Positions 1 through 11,126 of a stretch of 64,000 nt of DNA are shown here, piece by piece. Under the pieces are notes generated by a model. It was not told the origin of the DNA, ran no database searches, and saw only the letters and a program-made list of their open reading frames with translations. The DNA lies in assembly GCA_032629725.1 (NCBI GenBank), contig JAFEVB010000005.1, positions 1,054,001 through 1,118,000 on the forward strand. The letters run 5' to 3'. The stretch is from Gremmenia infestans. Taxonomy: Eukaryota > Ascomycota > Leotiomycetes > Helotiales > Hamatocanthoscyphaceae. The position numbers and the translations under genes are program-made. Numbering within the stretch: the stretch's first letter is position 1; the number at the start of each line of letters is the position of its first letter.

Positions 1-560
1 GACCACCGGACACGCGTATCAATCAGGCTTTCACATGCTTCAATGAACTTCCTACTGAACCGCGACTCGCAATCTGGCGGTTTTCTTTTCCACCTCCATG
101 GCTTTTACAGAGCGGGTTGGTGGTAAGGCTTGTCCCCAAATGGTACAATCTACATTCAACTCACCCTTGTACACTGTTCGTCAATGGCGAGAGCCGCCAA
201 GAAACCCTTCGTCACTATAAAGCAATTGTCTGAAGATCCCGACATTGAACAAATTACCCGTTACATCACCTAGAAATTGACACACTAGTTCTAAAGGCAC
301 ATCGTATATTCTTGGGTATGCCCGATGTACTCCGCCCGCGTCTGTCACCTGTTTTCATTCGAGAATTTTAAGAGTAGAATTTTAATTCACTAGCCTCTTT
401 TCCAGTAAAATTTTCTGATCTCCATTTTCTTTTCCAATGATGCGGTGGGAATGGAAAAGGCAATGTCAATTGATGCAACTTTCGTCGAGGCTGATGTGGC
501 ATGGTTAGAGTCTTTGGGACTAGACAATCTACGATTCATTATCCACCCAAAACTGAATAT
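1..560 (+). pseudogene. 2EXR-domain gene relic, 5'-truncated by window edge
   Basis: The frame starting at base 3 is open from the window edge and reads a typical 2EXR core, CFNELPTEPRLAIWRFSFPP, at about 36-95, followed by the family's NGESRQETLRHYK-type motif at about 181-225. TGA codons then interrupt the same frame at 231-233 and 246-248, after which it resumes as coding-like sequence (LEIDTLVLKAH, about 267-300) and ends near 370. From about 409 to 560 another frame continues in a style that fits the C-terminal half (DATFVEADVAWLESLGLDNL). I see no good intron that removes both stops. 2EXR is a fungal domain of unknown function, named for the two E-x-R motifs. The start lies outside the window, so an unseen intron arrangement cannot be excluded. 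Confidence 0.6.
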
Positions 561-760
561 ACGCCTCTTTTCAGCTTCGGAACTATTGCAATGCCTCGCG
601 ACTATTCGAGAGCAGTTCAAGAGATCCCAAGTCCTGAATGGTTCTTTAGTGGCGAGATCCACGATCCCAAATGTCTCTTTCGAATTTTTTGGCCTGCCTG
701 ACGTTTTTGTCAGTGAAGAGGTATGGGCCGACTTGCTGCGGGCATGCGCCCGTTTTGAGT

Positions 761-1704
761 AGCGGAAGAGTTAGGCGTTTGACTAAATTTGGTATTTTCA
801 ATCTATGGATGATGCTGCCAAGTATGACTTTAACGGAGGGGCGGTTTCAGGCAACTAGTAAACTTAGGGCCGGGTTTGGAGAGATTTCCGGAAACTTAGC
901 TACTTGGTGTGGCAGTGGTGTACCCTAGATTTCAAGAGATCAGAGTAACACTTTAGGAAATAGCTAGAATCTCTAGAGGAATACCACTTTAGCTTCGTTG
1001 GCACCTATAGTAAATGAATATTAAGGGTTTTATGGTGTCTTCAGATTTTAGCAAGTGCACTTAGATTCCATGACACACTCGGCTTTGTGATATTGACATA
1101 GCAAAATTAGCCTTGCAACTAAAAATAATATATGGCTAAAGCAGACAGAGAAGAACTAAAATATAGTATGGAGTGTATGGAATGGTCAAGATTATACTTA
1201 GTAAGCAGGGCGAGAGGAGGTCTAATTTGACCAGATTAGGCTTTGCGCTCGTCGTGTTTTGCACCTCATACGTTCCGGTTCATTCGTGAATCTGACTCAT
1301 TCATGAAAATCCTAGTTTATTCATTAACCTTAGCGCATTCACGAGTGACCTAGTTCAGTTATGAATCTTAGCGTCCATTCATAACTAAACTGGCCATATT
1401 CATGAATATAGACGATTCATGACTAAACCGGAACACATAACAAAAAGGAATTGAAAGAAAAGGCAAGGCAGTGGAATCATTAAACTTCCTCAACTGCCAT
1501 CTGTAGCGGAAGTTTATTACAACCACCTCATTCCCTCATGTCTTCCTACACTTAAGACTCGCGCAACATTCTTGTTTACCTCAACAGCGCATCTCCTCAA
1601 GCACGCCCCGGACTTTGTCTACAGTTCACTTTGGAAATATCTGCGGCCCAAAAAAGTCAAGTCAGTCGATTCCTCGGCAGTTTCTTCACTTCTCTCCCAC
1701 AGAC
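761..1704. other. Intergenic, AT-rich
   Basis: No coding sequence is supported here. The stretch holds the palindromic repeat element at 1272-1434, listed separately. The rest is low-complexity AT-rich DNA. Confidence 0.6.
1272..1434. repeat. 163-bp inverted-repeat element with repeated ATTCATGAAT-like units
   Basis: The stretch begins GTTCCGGTT (1272-1280) and ends with its exact reverse complement AACCGGAAC (1426-1434). The arms stay similar inward for about 40 nt. Between the ends, a short motif related to ATTCATGAAT recurs about eight times, as attcgtgaatc, attcatgaaaa, attcacgag, gttatgaatc, attcataac, attcatgaat and attcatgac. No clear target-site duplication flanks it. It may be a small MITE-like element or a snap-back palindrome, and no protein is encoded. 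Confidence 0.6.
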
Positions 1705-2622
1705 ATGGCCGCTCAATCTCGACGAGTTATGCTCACCCTTGCCAGCGAATCTTCAGAATGCAAGGTCTCCCTATTTTCTGAACCCGATATATCTATGGTC
1801 GTGTCCACCGAGTAATTCACCTGCTTCTCGAGATTTCCAATCGAACTCCGGCTTAAGATTTGGCGACTCTCGTTGCCTACAGACAATGAGGTCAAGCTAG
1901 GACTAAGGTTGAGAGAAGAACTCCTCCAAGTAGAAACGGAAGATGAAAGACATAACGTTGTGCAGCCCGATCCTCGCCTCGCCTCACCTACGACAACTCC
2001 GCCGACTTTATTCGCGAATCACGAAAGCCGCTTGGAGGCTCTGCGATGGTACAATATAATACCCAAGTGCGATGCGAGACAAGGTCACACTGTTTATTTC
2101 AACCCCGAGCTCGATACTGTTGTTTTGGACAGAAACAGCCTCGAGGAACTCGTCTTTTAGCAGATACCCCCAATCGTTAAGAGGCTTTTTTCTTTCAGGG
2201 ACTCAGTAAAGTCACTGGTATACAGTGTGCCATACGACGACGACGGAGATATACCCAGTTTCTTCAAGAAAATTGAAGTCACAGTCAAGTACCTGGAATC
2301 AAACCCAAATTGGCCGTACATTAGGTTGTGGCATTGCTTTCCAAACCTGGAGAGACTGGAATTCGTTGTCAATCCCGACCACGGTCCAGCGAGCGAGGAG
2401 GATGACACGCTATTCAAGCGGCAGTCGATACGGAAAAACCTCAAATCAAGCGCCTTAGCTATCAAAAAGTTCTACACCAGGGCGCTTGTGTATGGAATGG
2501 CCCAGTGGCGCCTAAACAAGATTCCGGGTATCATCATCAAGCTTCGACCAATTCGGGAGGACGGCGAGATCGAAGACGACGAATATTATGCCGAGGCCGA
2601 TGCCTATGAGGATCTGAACTGA
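1705..2622 (+). pseudogene. 2EXR-domain gene with two in-frame stop codons
   Basis: One frame runs from ATG 1705 to the TGA at 2620-2622 and looks like a full 2EXR protein of about 300 codons. It is interrupted only by TAA at 1813-1815 and TAG at 2158-2160. The core motif FTCFSRFPIELRLKIWRLSL follows the first stop directly. NHESRLEALRWYN and FNPELDTVVLD lie before the second stop, and an acidic tail (EDDEYYAEADAYEDLN) closes the protein. Reading CAA and CAG at the two stop positions would restore a smooth family sequence, so both fit C-to-T changes at CpA. Neither stop is removed by a plausible GT-AG intron of normal length. A recent pseudogene is the likeliest reading. Read-through or assembly error are weaker alternatives. 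Confidence 0.7.
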
Positions 2623-2703
2623 GACTGAGACTCGGAAGATTGATTTGCAGGGGAGGGTGAACAGCGTGATATTAGTCAGGAAGATGAATTTAGCATTAAT
2701 GAT

Positions 2704-2730
2704 CAGCACATCAGCACATCAGCACATCAG
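2704..2730. repeat. Short tandem repeat, 8-nt unit CAGCACAT, about 3.4 copies
   Basis: Three exact copies of CAGCACAT plus a partial fourth follow the broken 2EXR gene. The rest of the gap 2623-3413 contains no gene that I can support. Confidence 0.85.
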
Positions 2731-3413
2731 TCTGGAGGTTGAATATGGTGGAGCTTCTGATGGCGAGGAGGATCCCCAACGTTTAATGATCAAAATTACA
2801 TGAAGTGAGAATGGGATGAAGTTTCTTCAGTAATATAGCACAATTAAGTTATTTTAAACATAGCGTACATAAGATCAAAGACGAGAAGCATAGAGATCTA
2901 TGGGCGTTAAAGGTTGCTGGAATATTTCAAGACCCCTAAAAATAGACAATCGATTTGCTCCATTCACTATCTTCACTCGCGAGTAGATATTCCATTGCTT
3001 CCTAGATTGAATTTCGCGCACAACGTGCTCTTAGCAATTTTAAAGGCATTTCCCTGTCTCTCTTCGATCAAGACCTCTCGTCCTTCACGCGCTAAAACGA
3101 AACCAACTTCCTGCAGTTTACACCTAACAGGAATATATTCAACAACTTTATGCATCAAATGGTAAGTGGAAACCGATGATTTGCATTTGTCTTTCATAAA
3201 CCCTCTACTATCGTACTGTCCCGCATCTAACTTCCAATTCACAGCTGCTTTCCTCAACATCCAGACCACGTCTTCTTTTCTCCCAATTTTCGACGAACCA
3301 ACCACTCCGCCCCTGATATTGAATCCGCCTCATACGTTAATCAGGTTTGTCCGTCCTCTGCCACTCTGTGATAGCCATTTCTAATCAACACCAAGCAGAT
3401 TCAAGCGCCTACT

Positions 3414-4130
3414 ATGACTTCCGAAGCTGAATATCTCGCGGTGTTCCGAGACGAACTTCCTGATGCTGGCATGCTACTCTACTCCGAAAGCATGGTTAAT
3501 GGCTGTCCTGTCACCTTTACGCTTTTCCCTAAGCTTCCACCTGAACTGCGGCTTCGAATCTGGCGCGCCACGTTCCGACCGAAGCAACGCATCGAATTAT
3601 TCAGATCTTGGCTTGAAAATCAACCCTTATATCTTTGTGATTGCGTTAGTCCGCTTCCATATACGTCTCAAGTCAATCAGGAAGGCCGCGTCGAGACGTT
3701 GCGATGCTTTAAGCTCCTAATTCAATCCAACACCATTAATGGCCCAATCTACTTTCGTCCTAATATGGATACTATCAGTTTCGCACATACATCTTATATT
3801 CTCAAATATATGCAGACACTGCCGTCTCAATTCCGAGATTCTATCCAATTCCTGGAACTGTCTGAGTTGGGCTACCCATGGGATGATGAAGATGTGCATC
3901 TCTGGCTGCCAAACGAAGAGTGGTATAAGGAGAATGGTACATGGAGATGCTTTAGAGGATTGCATGAGTTGGTACTCGTTGGAGTGGGGACGCGTGGCTT
4001 CCCCAACAGTCTCCAGAATATGGAGGTGGAGTGCCAAAGAGCTGTTCGGCGGCACTTCGAAGAACCTAGAGCGGATGATCCGTCTTTCAAAATCCCTACC
4101 ATCATCACGCGTCTGGAAGCTGAACATTGA
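3414..4130 (+). CDS. 2EXR-domain protein, intact, 238 aa
   Basis: This is a single-exon ORF from ATG 3414 to TGA. Residues 35-56 hold the diagnostic 2EXR core (FTLFPKLPPELRLRIW followed by RATFRP). Residues around 90-125 carry the second family motif (NQEGRVETLRCFKLL) and the IYFRPNMDTISF strand typical of these proteins. The C-terminal half is a divergent region rich in Trp, Glu and aliphatic residues. The length is normal for the family. No signal peptide or membrane segment is seen. 2EXR proteins are greatly expanded in Leotiomycetes-type genomes and have no established biochemical role. F-box-like adaptor functions have been suggested only by analogy. It sits among five other 2EXR copies or relics. 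Confidence 0.85.
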   Translation: MTSEAEYLAVFRDELPDAGMLLYSESMVNGCPVTFTLFPKLPPELRLRIWRATFRPKQRIELFRSWLENQPLYLCDCVSPLPYTSQVNQEGRVETLRCFKLLIQSNTINGPIYFRPNMDTISFAHTSYILKYMQTLPSQFRDSIQFLELSELGYPWDDEDVHLWLPNEEWYKENGTWRCFRGLHELVLVGVGTRGFPNSLQNMEVECQRAVRRHFEEPRADDPSFKIPTIITRLEAEH

Positions 4131-4557
4131 GCTACAATACGAGCAAACACCAAGTTGGTAAATTGGAACACACGCTGGGATTCTACGAACATGATTTGGC
4201 AGGTGCGGGGTGTGGGAAGGACTTGATTGTTGGAGGAATACTTTCCGTTACAACGACAGTGGGACTGGCTGGATGATGGATTGGACTAGCACCAAACATG
4301 GACTGATAGCTTCAAAGTGGAATAGTTCATTGCATATCTAAGGGTTCAAGGTATTGAGAAAACTACGGATATAACATACTTCCCAATCGCTTAGGATTTG
4401 CTTACCCACCACCATTTATATATCTTATCCAAGAATACACATTCTCCTCCCCCTGCTCCTCTTTATGAAAATAAGATATATCCTTTTTTCTCCAAGAAGC
4501 TCTACCAGCACTCTCCCATTCCTCAAGGATCCCCGCTTCACCACGAAAGCCCAACGC
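4131..4557. other. Intergenic
   Basis: I see nothing gene-like here. It is the space between an intact 2EXR gene and the 3' end of the minus-strand Cys-rich pseudogene. Confidence 0.5.
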
Positions 4558-5715
4558 TTAACCGGGATCCGCATTAAGCGTACCTGTCATACCATCCACA
4601 CCATGAAAATTGTTCATCGCTCTATTATGCAGATAGTCGTATTCGACTCTGGTAATTTCCTAACCACAAGGACAGACCGGCCAAGCCCATATCTGCGGAT
4701 TCATTGGATCTCTATGCCGGGGCCACCATTCCCGAAACCTCAACTGGAGTTGACGCCGGAATGTCTTCGGATTGCGTACGTAGATCTTTCCGGAGCGGGT
4801 ACATGGCGAGGCCCAGACGGGGTAGATGCCTCCAAATTCTCTCTTACCCGGTAGTATTTTCTGCGTCAGCGCGTGCGAACTTGTCTCGCTCAAATGCCAC
4901 CATGATGCGGTCGCTGCACGCCCAGCAGGTTTCTTTCGCTATGCTCGTTGCACAGTGGAAGCTCTTATAGCCGTACGGATGGAAACGCTGGGCTTTTGTG
5001 TGGCAGGGCCCGCAGACTGGTCTCCACCAGCCCTGTTTCATCAAGTGCTCCTCTATCAACTTCGTTGCGTCGACGCTACATTCCACGCATGAGACCATGG
5101 GTTCGCCGTTCGTTTTGTATTCCATTTCGTGTTTCGCGCGCCGACAGCAGAAGAAATCAGCGTATTCTTTCGCGTAGCCTGTCTTGATGTCCCAGACATT
5201 CTTATGGCCGCGCGGACTTCGAAAGAATTGACAGCGGCGCAGAGATCATCTGAGGGGTAATGGCGAGGTTGGACGTCTTGGATTGAAATGGTATCATTTG
5301 AATTTAATTGTGGGCTCTGAGTCGCTATTATCTGCCGCACATGCCGACGTACGAGCGAGCCCGTATGACATAGTTTCATCACATCTTGAGTATGAGATCC
5401 CTAAGATTGCTAACTGGTTTGGTCCTGGACAAAACAGCTGACTAAAAGCAGTTTCTTCTCTGGAATCTTTGCCGTGTATGGAAGCAGTCCACTATGACGG
5501 AGAACCTCGGAACTGGGACTGATGCACAGGAAGGTGATGTCGGCCCTGAATGGCTTTCTTGTGCACTGGGCGCATTTTCCTTCTGTGTTTTCTTGAGATT
5601 TGAACTTACTACTAAATATTGAGGTTCCAGTGGATCGGGGGACCGGCGTTGGTATGCTGGGGGCATTTTGCAGTATTAGAAGACAATTGTAAAAATCGCG
5701 AATGATGCTTGCCAT
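4558..5715 (-). pseudogene. Cys-rich protein gene with multiple lesions
   Basis: Starting at ATG 5715 on the minus strand, a frame reads an N-terminal part with a CxxC pair (GKCAQCTRKPFRADITFLC). It crosses two TAG codons (5410-5412 and 5404-5406) and continues as DVQPRHYPSDDLCAAVNSFE. Near 5213 the coding signal moves to another frame (RGHKNVWDIKTGYAKEYADF), then a Cys-rich block (CVECS, CGPCH, CATS, CWACS). Near 4850 it shifts again (FGGIYPVWASPC), meets TAG at 4660-4662 in ...AWPVCPCG, and continues to TAA 4558. Splicing with ordinary GT-AG introns does not repair these breaks. Repeated CxxC pairs suggest a zinc-binding protein of unknown function. I do not recognise the family by name. 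Confidence 0.6.
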
Positions 5716-6601
5716 TTGCTATTTTTGTTTGCAGCTGGATAGTTCCTCTGGAGAAATCCCAACCCTCAAAAAGAACGAAAGATACAGAAAGGATCGAACT
5801 TTGAATGAACTTTACTGTTCACAGCGATTGCCTTGAAATTCTTTGGATCTTAACAAAGACTTTCTGTTTCATGCTGGAGGGGATGATTTGAGCTGTCAGT
5901 CAGAACAAAGAGAGTTGCGGAACGAATAATACCTGCTTCGAGTCTGAACGCGTATATCAAGAAATAAATTCCTGGGCGACAGACAATAAGAGGTATGTGA
6001 TTCCATGTTTGCAACAACAATAGCAGTCTATGGCATGCTCTCCCCTCGGATAATATTTACCAGTCTTATACTCCTTTAAAGTCTCCCAGTTGATTATGCC
6101 TGCTTGAGAGATTTGCCATCTCAATTCTCCATGCAAAGCCGGGTTTCTTTTATTCAACACCCATACAAAATATACAAGAACGCTGCATCTTATCTCGGGT
6201 ATGATATGCAATACCAATGGAATGGGTTGAGTGTACTTTGCAGCATGCGCCGTCTCGTCCGATGGAAGGGAAGTGAATATGAAATTGTGCCTACGAAGGG
6301 TAGTTACTCAACACTACGCGCCGGCCACAATTGACTTATTATACGTTGTATTTGCGCAGATAGATGGGATGACAATCAAAAGACCGTCGCGCTCGCCGCA
6401 GTGCGCTATATAAAGTAAATCTACTCCAAGCCGTGAGGTCGTCCACCTTCAAGATTACACTACAGACGTAGGTCGATATTTGCGAAACTTACCGTACAAC
6501 TTGACGGTCAAGTTGAGCGACTTGAACTTGCCCAGGAATACAGTAGCGCTGAAGCATCAAACATCTCTTCTAACAAAATTGCACGGAGGGAAGCTATCAT
6601 T
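5716..6601. other. Intergenic, no supported gene
   Basis: This is the upstream region of the minus-strand Cys-rich pseudogene and of the next 2EXR gene. A minus-strand open frame at 5957-6217 (86 codons, Cys-containing) has no start context or family resemblance that I can defend. The frame ending in exon 1 of the 2EXR gene is open back to about 6440 without another ATG, so an additional upstream exon is possible. Confidence 0.4.
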
Positions 6602-7484
6602 ATGGTATTCGAGCAGAGCAGGTAGGAACTACTCTTTTGATGATGCTTTGAAAACTAGCTAAACTAGTACCAGAGGAAGAAGACCCTTTACGCAAAACCC
6701 TGATGATGCCTTGATAAATCTGGCACATTTCAGACTCGACCTCCCCGATCCCCAACAAGAGCTCTGCATCCAAACATATCCACTTGGAAACTTTAAGCTC
6801 TTCCCAAAGCTACCCACAGAGCTTCGAGTTATGGTATGGAAAGACACCGTACGACCTCCACGACTCATTGACCTCGAGCTGGAGTGTTTCTGGCTACGGG
6901 ACGACATCAAAATACCGTACAAGAACGCGCCCTCATTGCCATCAACCCTGTACGCCAACCGCGAAAGCAGGCGTGAAGCTTTGAAACACTACGGGCTCTT
7001 CTACACTATCCCGCAATCCCGCCAGCCATTTCTCGAATATTTGGATAATCCGGGCTATAGGGAACCAAGTCGACCAGTTTGTATCAATCTTCCAAGTGAC
7101 GTGCTTACATTCCACGGGATCTCAGGTCTCCAATATACCACTGCGTGTCTCCATTTGGAAGATCAGGAGTATGGATTTCCTGGCGTCCAAACCCTGGCTA
7201 TCGACCATGTGGACACTGGTGATCATTACGGCTTGAGAAGGAGGTCTGCCGAAAACAGGAGCGACTTCCAGATATTTCCATCGCTGCAGAAGATCATCCT
7301 TCTAGCTGACAAGAGTGAAACAGAAGACTGGATCACGGACAAGACGACTTGGGGGGGTGAAGCACTTAGAGTGAGAATTTTGGAGCAATTGGAGAGACTT
7401 GCGCTTTTGGAACCAACTCGTTCTGTACCGGAAGTGGTTTTGATACCTGCGCAGCCGATGACGAAGGAGCTCTGTTACCTTTAA
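6602..7484 (+). CDS. 2EXR-domain protein, 276 aa, one intron
   Basis: The long open frame from 6663 has no ATG before the 2EXR core, so a start must come from an upstream exon. A textbook intron at 6622-6673 (52 nt; GTAGGA donor, GCTAAAC branch site, TACCAG acceptor) joins ATG 6602 in frame, giving 831 coding nt. The core FKLFPKLPTELRVMVWKDTV lies at about residues 49-67. YANRESRREALKHYG follows, and then a variable C-terminal region containing DWITDKTTWGGEALRV. No membrane or secretion signal is seen. The N-terminus is the least certain part, because a longer first exon or an extra upstream exon remains possible. It is an intact member of the local 2EXR cluster. Confidence 0.75.
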
Positions 7485-8029
7485 ACAGCTTATGTAAACT
7501 TGGCAGTGGTCGCATCGAACAGCAGCAGCGTTAGAGTGTTCTTCGAATGAAGCATGAAGCAGCCCCAAAACTTTGAAATGCTTCTGGGCCAACTCTTAGA
7601 TAGGACTTTTAAGTATGACTAAGACTCTTGCAGCTATGTATAACTTAGCACCAGAATAAACATAATCAATACACATAATTCAACCCTCTAGAATCCCAAC
7701 TTACGTGTAGTTACGATGCAGTGAAGCTCAAACCTGGAAAGGGGCTTGTGTAGAGCCTCGGCTAAGTGGTCAAGCCGAGATCCCTTCATGCATGTGACAG
7801 GCTCCGCTTTCCAAGGGTCAGTGCGGGGTGTGGGGCCGTGACATGACCCCAAGGAGAGGAGAGGTCGAAGTCGCGTTTGATTATTTTCTTCTTTCTTCTC
7901 TGATGAGAAGAGGCATCAAGTGGAATTCGCAAACGTATGTAGAGGTAGATTTAAAATCGTTATATGTCGTATAAACAAAAATCGTCATGGATATCAACAC
8001 AACTATATCCGCACGGAGCAAGATTCAGT
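7485..8029. other. Intergenic between convergent genes
   Basis: This separates the 3' ends of the 2EXR gene (+) and the methyltransferase gene (-). I see no coding sequence or repeat. Confidence 0.5.
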
Positions 8030-9425
8030 TCATTGAAGACTTTTCCGCCCCGTTACAAAACATCTGTAATAATGTTAGACCTTGCGCTAGTGAAGAGTTT
8101 ATGAATATAGTATACTTACGCTCGAGTGAAAGTGTGCATTCCTGGATCTTTCAATTCAGTCCTTACTTTTCCAAGTAGCGCATGAACAGATGTTGCCTCC
8201 CACCCTGCTTTTGTAAACAACATCATAGAATAATTCTCCATACCTAATCAATTCCAGCGTCAGTGCTACTCCTCTTATGTTGTGAAGCCCAACAGGGTTA
8301 CTCACCTCCATCTAACATATGGGACAGATAATATGCCCCGAGCCCTTTTAATTTTTTATTCTTCGGCCACGGCCCTACCGGTATAACTCTTGACTCCAGA
8401 TGCACGTCCTCAAACCCCACTTCCTGGAGCCATCCCGGTATCTTTGGCGTGGGATCAAAATCCATTCCCATGCCCTTTGCGATCTCATGAAAAGTGTCTT
8501 TCCACGCCTCGCAGGCTTTTCCTCTCTCCTTGAATGTGTCATCTAGACATTCGAATTGCGTTCTGATATCTGTAACCTCTATCCGGCCGCCCGGTTTCAA
8601 ATGTTCGAGAGCTTCTGAGAAGAGTTCCTTCCAATCGCGTATACTGCCGACCATGTTTCGAATGTGTATGAAATCTATCGAGTCTTTTGTGCGAAGCCAC
8701 GGTCTTGTCACATCATCTATTTCAAATGAGACATTAGGAGGAACCCAGACCGGTTGGATGGGCGATATATCGACGCCGGTAATTTGCGCAGAGGTATATT
8801 TATCGCCCATCTCGATCGCCCAAATGCCGGTGCCTGTCCCCACGTCGAAGATGCGCTGCACGGTTGGGGGTAGGTTTGTCGCAGTAATTTCGCCATCGAG
8901 ACACATCTTCAGGATGTGATGTTGAAGGTCGAGACGATCTTGTTCGGATTCGTCGTTTGGTAAAAGAACGCGATTGCTGCCGTGGTATCGATGGCCGTGC
9001 TCATGGATATGCTCGAACTCTAAAGAGCCGAGAGACGTTGTAAGGGAGCGAATACTGCCGTCATCGTAGCCGGAATCACTATCTTGCTACAAGAATTAAG
9101 AGATATTCGAATAAAGGAAGACGAAGATTCCTACATCGACTTCTATGATTGATGCTAAATCATCGTCTATCGGTATCCCAGAATTTGGCGCTTTGGGATG
9201 TTCTGGCCCACCAATGCCTGATTCAAATCCCGAATCAGTCGTGGCAATCGTTTCAGCATCTGAGTCCGGGGGAAGCTTTTGTGGAGTACTAGTATGAGAG
9301 CTCATATTTGCGATGGCTAGAGGTGATTGTTGTGATGCGTGAGGTAAAGTTGATCCGCTTATCGTATCACGGAGAGAAATACAGTTCCGTACTAGTACAT
9401 CTGTGACTAGCGCGGAGGTGGACAT
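8030..9425 (-). CDS. LaeA-like SAM-dependent methyltransferase, 409 aa
   Basis: There are four exons on the minus strand: 9135-9425, 8306-9086, 8120-8243 and 8030-8063. The introns are 48, 62 and 56 nt (donors GTAGGA, GTGAGT, GTAAGT), and the total of 1230 nt is in frame. The first ~95 residues are a disordered Ser/Thr/Asp-rich leader. The catalytic part starts at about residue 115 with the family signature HGHRYHG...LLPNDESEQDRLDLQHH. Motif I, DVGTGTGIWAIEMG, lies at about 178-191, followed by GVDISPIQPVWVPPN, FIHIRNMVGSIRDW and LKPGGRIEVTD. The last exons supply MENYSMMLFTKAGW...RTELKDPGMH, as in LaeA/TdiE-type enzymes. Relatives act in the nucleus or cytosol as secondary-metabolism regulators or tailoring methyltransferases. 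The divergent P450 neighbour favours a metabolic role. It is probably not the global regulator LaeA itself, since such paralogues are numerous. Confidence 0.88.
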
Positions 9426-9534
9426 CCCCCTTAAAAGGACAATTTCTCGAATGGTCTGAGACCTCCTGTTATATACAACTAGCTTCTGGGCATTATATCA
9501 GATCGTCGGATTCTCCGGAGTCCCCAAAGGCGTC
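9426..9534. promoter_or_regulatory. 109-bp bidirectional promoter between methyltransferase and P450 genes
   Basis: The start codons of the LaeA-like methyltransferase (-) and the P450 (+) are only 109 bp apart, so both promoters must share or overlap this interval. I did not find a convincing known operator or TATA element. Co-regulation is an inference from the geometry. Confidence 0.6.
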
Positions 9535-11126
9535 ATGTCTGTAACTGTAGAAGAATATACATATGCGACATACTTGAAGCTAGTCGCTAGCGCATTCCTG
9601 GGCTGCGTGACACTGATATTTGTCCGCCGACGCTGGTTCTCATCTATCAGCGATATCCCTGGGCCTTTCCTGGGCTCGTTCTCAGTTCTCTGGCAGATAA
9701 AGCATGCTATCAAAGGCCATACAGAGGAAGAAACTATCGCAGAACACAGGAAACATGGTATGTAGATCTCAATCAGCCTCGCCGGGACAAGAGTAATGTG
9801 ATCAACTAGGTGACTTCGTTCGTATTGGGTACAACGAAGTCAGCATTGGCCATCCGGATGCAATTAACGAAGTTCTCAAAAGCCAAATGAACAAGGTATG
9901 TATGCGTGGAATCCCAATTGATCCGACATCATGCTGACCTAATCGTGAAGGGTGATTGGTACAGAATCTTCTCACTTCCTGATTCTCGCTATGTCAACCA
10001 GATGTCCGAAGTAGACGCAAAGCGTCACATTACAAAGACCAAAAATGTCGCCTCCGGATATGCGTTTTCAAACGTCATCAAAGCTGAGCCATATGTCGAC
10101 GGCGCGCTTCGCCTTTTTGAGAAGCGCCTCGACAGCCTCTCGGAAGCCCACTTGCCTGTAAACTTCGACGAGTGGTTCAACTTCCTTGGTTTCGACATCA
10201 TGGGTGAAGTGACGTTTTCTAAGCGATTCGGCTTCCTCGACCAAGGCCGGGATATAGGAGATGCGATTGCGAACACTCGTGTACTTGGCATCTATGTGGC
10301 TATCATGGGCCATTTCTGGTGGGCACATGATTATCTCCTGGCAAATCCCCTGATCGGATACCTTAACCTGCAGCCAACTATGCATATTTTTGACACTGCT
10401 CTTGCGGCTGTTGATAGACGATCTAAAAATGACCAAGTCCGTAAAGATATGATTGAACAGTGGATGGACATGAGGAAGAAGCATCCAGAACGCATGGAGG
10501 AGAAAGAGATCCTAGCTGCTGCAGTAGCAAACATCGGGGCCGGCGCCGATACTGTCAGCGCTACATTGCAAGCTTTGTTTTACAACCTGTTGAGAAACGA
10601 AGAGATACTGATACAACTGAGGGAAGAGATTGACGGTGCCAACTTAGCTGAGGTGCCGACCCACGAGGAGACACAGCAATTGCCTTTCCTGCAGGCTTGC
10701 ATAAAAGAAGCGCTTCGTGTCCACACACCAGTAGCCTTTGGTCTGCCACGTGTTGCACCCAAAGGCGGCGTGACCGTCCTTGGCCGTCACTTCGACGAAG
10801 GCGTTATCCTCAGCGTCAACCCCTGGGTGATACACCGTCGTCCTGACATATTTGGAAACGACGCGGATGTATTTTCACCAGCTCGCTGGATGGATCCTAT
10901 TCGCGCTCGCGAAATGGAGAAAAGTTTCACTGCGTTTGGTGCGGGATATAACCAGTGCCCTGGGAGGCATTTGGCTCATATGGAGCTCTGCAAGACGACC
11001 GCGATGCTGGTTCGAGATTACGATATCAAACAGGTCAACAAGGGGAAGAGTTGGAGGTTTGAGACTCACTTTACGGCCGTACCATATGACTGGCCGTGCT
11101 ACGTGACGAGGCGCTGTAAGCAATGA
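9535..11126 (+). CDS. Cytochrome P450 monooxygenase, 494 aa
   Basis: The three exons are 9535-9757, 9810-9895 and 9951-11126, with introns of 52 and 55 nt and GTATGT donors, totalling 1485 nt in frame. An N-terminal membrane anchor lies at about residues 14-30 (LKLVASAFLGCVTLIFV), followed by a basic stop (RRRW) and a proline-rich hinge (DIPGPFLGS). The I-helix oxygen-binding motif GAGADT is at 299-304, ExxR (EALR) at 356-359, a PERF-like FSPARW follows, and the haem loop FGAGYNQCPG has the thiolate Cys at about 439. The overall style resembles pisatin-demethylase-like fungal P450s. It is an ER-membrane monooxygenase whose substrate cannot be read from sequence. The head-to-head methyltransferase suggests a shared pathway for a small secondary metabolite or detoxification. 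Confidence 0.92.

Noticed and set aside
5780..5812. A T-arm-like string on the minus strand (GTTCGATCC)
   Set aside because: The stem is imperfect and no acceptor, D or anticodon arms can be folded around it.
5957..6217. 86-codon minus-strand open frame with several Cys
   Set aside because: No start context, no splice partners and no resemblance to the Cys-rich gene blocks next to it.
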